NCBI GenBank assembly: GCA_903929795.1
Contig: CAIYWC010000028.1
Coordinates: 1 to 39,118, forward strand
Direction: 5' to 3'
DNA from: an uncultured Myxococcales bacterium
GTDB lineage: Bacteria > Myxococcota_A > UBA9042
DNA: 39,118 nt
Shown here: positions 35,150 through 39,118 of the stretch, in pieces
How the letters are laid out: each line of letters starts with the position of its first letter
How positions within the stretch are numbered: position 1 is the first letter of the stretch
Made by a program: the position numbers and the translations under genes
The notes under the pieces: model-generated
Database searches by the model: none
Told to the model about the DNA's origin: nothing
The model's input: only the letters and a program-made list of their open reading frames with translations

Positions 35150-36670
35150 TCAATCGGCTCCCCCACCTTCGTGGTGCCGCTTCACCCGCCGGCGCCCTTT
35201 CACGGTCACCCGGTAGCGCTGCAGCGGGCTGGTCGGCTTGTCCGGAAGCGTCAGCTCAATCAGTCCGCCCTCGAGCGCGGGCCGGAGATAATTCGACCGG
35301 AAGTGCTCGTCGTGTCGCAGGTCGAGCCGCTGCATGATCTCTTGACGGGTCAAGCTGCCGCGCATTACCTGCAGCATTTTCAGCACTTCCGAGGCGGCTT
35401 CCGCGGTAGCTTCCGCGGTAGCTTCCGCGGTGACTTGCTCGGTGACGCTCGCTGTCCCGCGCGTCGGCCGCCACAAAACTTGCATGAATTGCCCACCGTC
35501 TTGCCGGAACGTCGGCGGCGGGAGGCCGGCCTTCTTGCACAGCGCGATCATGTCCAGGATGCCGCTGCCCGCCTTCTCTGCGTACCGCGACAGGAACATC
35601 GGCTCCGCGAGCAGCGGGTTGCGAGGGATGGACGCGTGCGGCCGGGTCAGCTGCGCCATCGTCATGCCGGCCGGCAACTCGCCCGGGTTCCAGATTTCCA
35701 GCCGATCGGCGAAGAGCATGACCTGCACGCTGGCGTTGCTCGTGTAGTCGCGGTGCATCACCGCGTTGACGATGGCCTCAGCGACGGCCTCGCGCGGCAA
35801 TTCGTACGTCATCGGCGCCTGGTTGCTGTCCGCGCGCGTGCCCACCATGGCGTTCAGCTTCGACAGCACGAAGTCGATCGCCTGGTCGACCAGCTCGAAC
35901 ACCGTGCCCTTGAACACCTGGTAGGACGGGATCGGCTTCTGCACGTCGACGCCGTGAAAGTGCATGCACTTGACCTCCGAGCTGATCACGAACCGCTGCG
36001 GTGCGGCGCCAAACAGAAGCACGGCGGCGTTCGTGGGCGCGTCATGGTCCAGCAGGTTCAGGTGCGCGAGCGCCGCCGGCATCGGCGTGCCCTCGCGGAG
36101 CGCATAGCCGCGCTGGCTGCGCGCGAGGGCCAGGAACAGCTCGACCTTCGCCGCCGCGAGGTCCGCCAGCGTGGCGTCGGGGCAGGCCGCGGCATCGAAC
36201 GGGCGCGTAAGGAGCTTGCCAGTGCGGTCCAGCCGGGCCACGAGGCTCGCGTACACTTCCGTCGTCAGTTCGGCGATGCTGCCAAACCGGCGGCGGATCA
36301 GCTGGTCGCCGGCCCTGCGGACAAGCGCCGCCATCTTGGCATCGCGCCCGTCGTCGTCGGTGCCCTTGACCAGCACGATACGCGGCTTGCCCAGGTCCGT
36401 GGCGGCGTCAAACTCGCGCTCGGTGGGCGAGACGCCTTCTGCGTCCTGGAAGCCGTAAGACGGGCCCAGGAGCGCCAGATAGACGTCGGCGTGCGCCACC
36501 TGCTCCAGGTAGACGTGGTCGGCGCGCTGGTCCATGGCCGGCAGATCCTCGAAGAGGAAGATGTCGAAGAAGCGGCGGAGCAGCGGATCGGCGCGGATGA
36601 AGTCGCGGACGGCCCGGCGCTCGGCGGCGAGTTCTTTTTGCACGCTGCTGATGAACACGCGTTCAGGCAT
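35150..36670 (-). CDS. DUF4062-ATPase-winged helix protein (RecG-like/COG2865 type)
   Basis: 506 residues from the ATG at 36670, which overlaps the end of the DUF4238 gene by 8 bp. Residues about 3-90 match DUF4062 (MPERVFISSVQKELAAER, ADVYLALLGPSYG, SPTEREFDAA), a domain replacing the AlbA_2 domain usual in this family. The middle (about 130-380) is the COG2865-type region with a GHKL-like ATPase motif (EAVAEAIVNAVMHRDYT, LFADRLEIWNPGELP, EKAGSGI). A TAEA repeat linker (about 413-424) leads to a C-terminal winged helix (SLTRQEIMQRLDLRHDEHF). Despite the RecG name in databases, the family lacks helicase motifs. DUF4062 proteins occur in immunity-type genes, so a defence role is possible. Confidence 0.82.
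   Translation of the reverse strand: MPERVFISSVQKELAAERRAVRDFIRADPLLRRFFDIFLFEDLPAMDQRADHVYLEQVAHADVYLALLGPSYGFQDAEGVSPTEREFDAATDLGKPRIVLVKGTDDDGRDAKMAALVRRAGDQLIRRRFGSIAELTTEVYASLVARLDRTGKLLTRPFDAAACPDATLADLAAAKVELFLALARSQRGYALREGTPMPAALAHLNLLDHDAPTNAAVLLFGAAPQRFVISSEVKCMHFHGVDVQKPIPSYQVFKGTVFELVDQAIDFVLSKLNAMVGTRADSNQAPMTYELPREAVAEAIVNAVMHRDYTSNASVQVMLFADRLEIWNPGELPAGMTMAQLTRPHASIPRNPLLAEPMFLSRYAEKAGSGILDMIALCKKAGLPPPTFRQDGGQFMQVLWRPTRGTASVTEQVTAEATAEATAEAASEVLKMLQVMRGSLTRQEIMQRLDLRHDEHFRSNYLRPALEGGLIELTLPDKPTSPLQRYRVTVKGRRRVKRHHEGGGAD
35397..35432 (-). repeat. Three in-frame 12-bp tandem repeats
   Basis: GCTTCCGCGGTA is repeated at 35397, 35409 and 35421 (last base differs). Each copy adds four residues (TAEA) to the linker between ATPase and winged helix of the DUF4062 protein, so copy number could change by slippage without breaking the frame. 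Confidence 0.85.
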
Positions 36671-37625
36671 CGTTCCCTCCCCCGCCGGCCGCGCGCGTGG
36701 CCTTCCATGCGTCCAACAGACCGCCACGGCGAATCGTATGATCCGGCCCCAGCCACGGGAAGTCGTGCGACCGCGCGTACACTTCATTGGCGCCGCGACC
36801 CGTCCTAGAATTCACAGCTGCGACGAGCTCCGTGTCGGCTGGCAGAATCCGCGGAATTGCCTCAAACTTGCCGAGAATCGCCAGGTTCGAACTGATCGGG
36901 AAGGTCACGTCGGTGTTGCGAAGCCCAAAGCCTGGCCCAAACATTGACGGCGGCCTCGGAGTTGACCAAGCCAAGCCGACCGGATCGGCGGAGCTGATGA
37001 AGTAGTCTCCGCGACAAATAGCCACAAGGAGCGTCCAGTTGCGACGCACGAGCAGATCGCACAACAGGTCCGCCTGATTCAGGACTTGCTCGACCTCCCA
37101 CGTGTTCCCCATGGATACCTTGAACTCGCCGCGCTCGACGTACTCGTGCATCTCCTCGAACGTCAGGTTCTCGACGCCGTCGTAGCCGGCAGCGATCATC
37201 GACGACTGGGTGGCTGCCCAGTGCTCGGCCGTTGCGCTGGCCATCCGCAGCATAGTGCGCATCGTCTCGTCAACGGCACCGGATGTCAGCGCCCGCACCC
37301 TCGGCACGCGCGCGCCATGGAGGGCAACGAAGGCGAGCAAACGCGTCAATTCGTCGCCCTCGGGCAGCCGAACTGCGCCGATCATGCGTTTGATGACCCC
37401 GACGGCCGGGCCTTCGATCGACGCCATGGCGCCTTCAACGTCATCCGGCGACACGCCCGGGACGTCAATGCGGTGAAGATCACGAGCATGAGCGACACTT
37501 CGGGCGGCTTGGTTGGGACGAAGCTGGCCGCGTCCCACGTCGACGACGTAAAGCTTGCCGCGAGCGTCGGCGAAGCCTTCGAGGTACGCGGCAGTCACGT
37601 AGTGGTGTTTGCGCGAACTGGTCAT
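36663..37625 (-). CDS. DUF4238 family protein
   Basis: 320 residues. The N-terminus MTSSRKHHYVTAAYLEGFAD and the following LYVVDVGRGQLRPNQ match DUF4238, whose members begin with a KxHHYVPxFYLxxF signature and are of unknown function. Later conserved-looking segments are LLAFVALHGARVPRVRAL, LLVAICRGDYFISSADPVG and FPISSNLAILG. This last pattern (an aspartate-containing ADPVG followed by a display of expected values) is typical of the family. It starts in the ATGA overlap with the upstream hypothetical gene and its stop overlaps the DUF4062 gene, so all three are co-translated. No membrane segment is present. DUF4238 genes are frequent in accessory and defence islands, which is consistent with the neighbours here but does not prove a role. 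Confidence 0.78.
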   Translation of the reverse strand: MTSSRKHHYVTAAYLEGFADARGKLYVVDVGRGQLRPNQAARSVAHARDLHRIDVPGVSPDDVEGAMASIEGPAVGVIKRMIGAVRLPEGDELTRLLAFVALHGARVPRVRALTSGAVDETMRTMLRMASATAEHWAATQSSMIAAGYDGVENLTFEEMHEYVERGEFKVSMGNTWEVEQVLNQADLLCDLLVRRNWTLLVAICRGDYFISSADPVGLAWSTPRPPSMFGPGFGLRNTDVTFPISSNLAILGKFEAIPRILPADTELVAAVNSRTGRGANEVYARSHDFPWLGPDHTIRRGGLLDAWKATRAAGGGGNDA

Positions 37626-38803
37626 GAGTCATCCGGTGCCGAGGCAATGCCAGGACATCTGGTGCCAATCCCCCCGTACTTCGCGTCCCAGTACGCGGCA
37701 GCCATTTGGCAAATTGTGGAAGCATTGGCGGCAAGTTCCGGCCGCGTGTCTGTAGCCGCGTAGGTTGAGGCCAAAAACAGCCGCCAGACGAGAAAATCTC
37801 TGTTGTTCTCAATAGCGTACTCAGTGAGCGCCACCATCTCGTCTGGGGCGGAGGACATGTGAAACAGCATGGCCAAGGCAATCGGCTCGACAAATCCTTC
37901 CCAGTGGCACACAACTGATTCGCCGGTTGGCAATTCGTGCATGTGTACTGCCACCATGTCCTGAAGCGCTTTCGTGTCGATGCGCCGCATCAAGTCTGGC
38001 TCGGATCCCACGACACTCATGATTCTCGCCTGCACCGAAGCCCCGTTGACGGGGATTTCCATCTCGGCCAATGCCAGGCGGGAGAGAACCAGAAATGGAT
38101 GAATGTTGCCCACAGTGCGCTCATTCGTCCCTGCACCGAAGGTGGCGTGAATGCTTCCACGGGTGGTGAGAATCGAAATTCTAGACCCTTCGCGGAGCCA
38201 GTTGACTTCCGGGGCATCAAGGAGCATCCAGTCCACCAACTCGCCCGCGAGCTCCGAGTCCCGATCGCCGATGTGGCCAATGGCACTGGCACCCGCCACA
38301 TCCGCCAACGGCAAATCGCGTGTGGCGCGCATGAACGCTGCGTAGCTGTCATCCGTGAATTCGGTGAAACGCAGAGCGACCACCTGCGCAGCAGCTTCCG
38401 CGAGTAATTCCGGGACACGGCACACCAGCAGGTCGCCAAGAACGCGATGCCAAAATTCACCAACGAAACCTGATGCCTTCATATCAGCGAGGGCTGCAGT
38501 GCCCATCTGCGTCACGGCGTGGTGGTACGGTATGACGCAATGCCCGAGTTGCTCAAACACCTCGACGGCGTCGATCGAGTCGCGTGGCGGCGCGTCGACG
38601 AAGGCAACGGCGAGTTGACGGAACTTCAGTCGATCATCCGCCCTCGTCGTAAGCTTCCGCCAGATATGGTGCAGGTGGGCCGGACCAGTCATTGGGGCGA
38701 TTGTCAGCCTCGCCTCGAAGCCAGGCATCGGCGGAGCGGACGGAGGTCGGGGGTGTCGCGGCACCGTGGCAGCGATGAGGCGAAAGGTAACTGCGTTCCT
38801 CAA
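37622..38803 (-). CDS. Hypothetical protein, probably 5'-truncated by IS21
   Basis: The product is not recognised. The listed start is TTG at 38803 (393 residues), which has no ribosome site at useful distance. The same frame stays open upstream as protein-like sequence (PLDDAEFEAASDALETFSGAAF) up to the IS21-like end at 38897, so the real N-terminus was probably removed by the insertion; an internal start near MTGPAHLHHIW is the alternative. The protein is mixed alpha/beta without signal or membrane segments, with notable segments VIPYHHAVTQMG and LREGSRISILTTRGSIHATFG. Its codon use is somewhat less biased than that of the signalling genes. The stop overlaps the DUF4238 start as ATGA, making this the first gene of a three-gene set. 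Confidence 0.6.
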   Translation of the reverse strand: MRNAVTFRLIAATVPRHPRPPSAPPMPGFEARLTIAPMTGPAHLHHIWRKLTTRADDRLKFRQLAVAFVDAPPRDSIDAVEVFEQLGHCVIPYHHAVTQMGTAALADMKASGFVGEFWHRVLGDLLVCRVPELLAEAAAQVVALRFTEFTDDSYAAFMRATRDLPLADVAGASAIGHIGDRDSELAGELVDWMLLDAPEVNWLREGSRISILTTRGSIHATFGAGTNERTVGNIHPFLVLSRLALAEMEIPVNGASVQARIMSVVGSEPDLMRRIDTKALQDMVAVHMHELPTGESVVCHWEGFVEPIALAMLFHMSSAPDEMVALTEYAIENNRDFLVWRLFLASTYAATDTRPELAANASTICQMAAAYWDAKYGGIGTRCPGIASAPDDS

Positions 38804-38896
38804 CTCCGAATTGTGACTCGCGCCCGGGAGAAATGCTGCACCACTAAAGGTTTCAAGCGCGTCGCTAGCCGCCTCGAACTCTGCGTCGTCCAGCGG

Positions 38897-39118
38897 TGTT
38901 GACGGCTTCGCAAAACCGCCCCTCCCCGGCTTTTCCCGCGTACCCCGCCGCTCCCCTCACTTCCGCCGCGCTGCCCGTGCCGTCGCCTTCTGCGCCGCGC
39001 GCTCCTCGGCTTCCCGCAGCCGGTACGAATTCGCTTCAATCTTGACCACTTCCGCGCAGTGCGTCAGCCGGTCCACCAGCGTCACCACGCACGCCGCGTT
39101 CGGGAAAATGTCGCCCCA
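38897..39118 (-). mobile_element. IS21-family element, 3' end (continues beyond window)
   Basis: The element end is read as TGTTGACGG at 38897, matching the TGT...ACA ends of the IS21 family. Going inward, 60 bases separate it from the istB stop codon. The terminal 44 bases recur, inverted, at 222-266. Confidence 0.75.
38957..39118 (-). CDS. istB: IstB transposition helper ATPase, C-terminal fragment
   Basis: The frame enters from the window edge and encodes the last 53 residues: WGDIFPNAACVVTLVDRLTH, then CAEVVKIEANSYRLREAEER and an Ala/Arg/Lys-rich end. This is the well-known C-terminus of IstB, the AAA+ ATPase that assists the IstA transposase of IS21-family elements. The Walker motifs lie outside the window. 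The gene points toward the element end at 38897. Whether the complete element is active cannot be seen here. Confidence 0.9.
   Translation of the reverse strand, partial: WGDIFPNAACVVTLVDRLTHCAEVVKIEANSYRLREAEERAAQKATARAARRK

Noticed and set aside
222..38940. Composite transposon of about 38.7 kb bounded by IS21 copies
   Set aside because: Only one istB end is visible, the left copy has no transposase gene in the window and the ends are not identical; flanking duplications cannot be seen.
1..39118. tRNA, rRNA or riboswitch genes
   Set aside because: No cloverleaf-like or ribosomal sequence was recognised on reading; a covariance-model scan was not possible here.

Overview
The window is GC-rich (third codon positions are mostly G or C). 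It carries an unusually dense set of eukaryote-like signalling genes: nine Ser/Thr protein kinases, four FHA domains, a PP2C phosphatase, DUF1566/Lcl domains and a CDDGNPC-type Cys-rich protein. This fits a myxobacterium-like bacterium (Myxococcota, formerly Deltaproteobacteria). That placement rests on gene content and composition only; no rRNA or other marker gene is present.

Left flank (1-4.4 kb): an IS21-like element end (222-266) abuts accessory genes. These are a divergent protein resembling the palm of family-A polymerases, an unknown protein, a small HTH protein, a possibly frameshifted Cys-rich ORF and an HNH endonuclease.

Kinase array (4.86-19.2 kb): eight kinase genes lie in tandem on the + strand, plus a broken ninth copy reduced to its sensor tail. 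They are built from three interchangeable N-terminal halves: class A (K1-K3), class B (K4, K5, K7; also K9 elsewhere) and class C with a zinc ribbon (K6, K8). These are joined by one membrane segment to several kinds of C-terminal module: Lcl/DUF1566, a short helical domain, an HHH/TPR-like region, or DUF805. The three class A genes share one promoter and 5' leader design. The two class C genes share another, inside a duplicated intergenic block.

Envelope-signalling operon (17.8-27.3 kb, +): K8 is followed by an LEA14-like protein, an M48 metalloprotease, an FHA-FHA-ABC transporter fusion, a zinc ribbon-FHA protein with an apparent one-base frameshift, a von Willebrand A-membrane-FHA protein and a PP2C phosphatase. 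I infer a unit in which kinases write phosphothreonine, FHA domains read it, PP2C erases it, and the regulated outputs are a membrane transporter and envelope proteins.

Convergent operon (27.3-33.9 kb, -): kinase K9, a TPR-Lcl-membrane protein overlapping it, and a 981-residue secreted Cys-rich repeat protein.

Right flank (34.2-39.1 kb, -): an HNH endonuclease preceded by a 31-codon leader ORF and an iterated operator-like motif. Then come an overlapping gene set (DUF4062-ATPase, DUF4238, an unknown gene probably truncated at its 5' end) and the 3' end of an IS21 istB gene. The two IS21-like ends point inward in opposite orientation, so the signalling block is flanked by mobile-element debris and possible defence genes.
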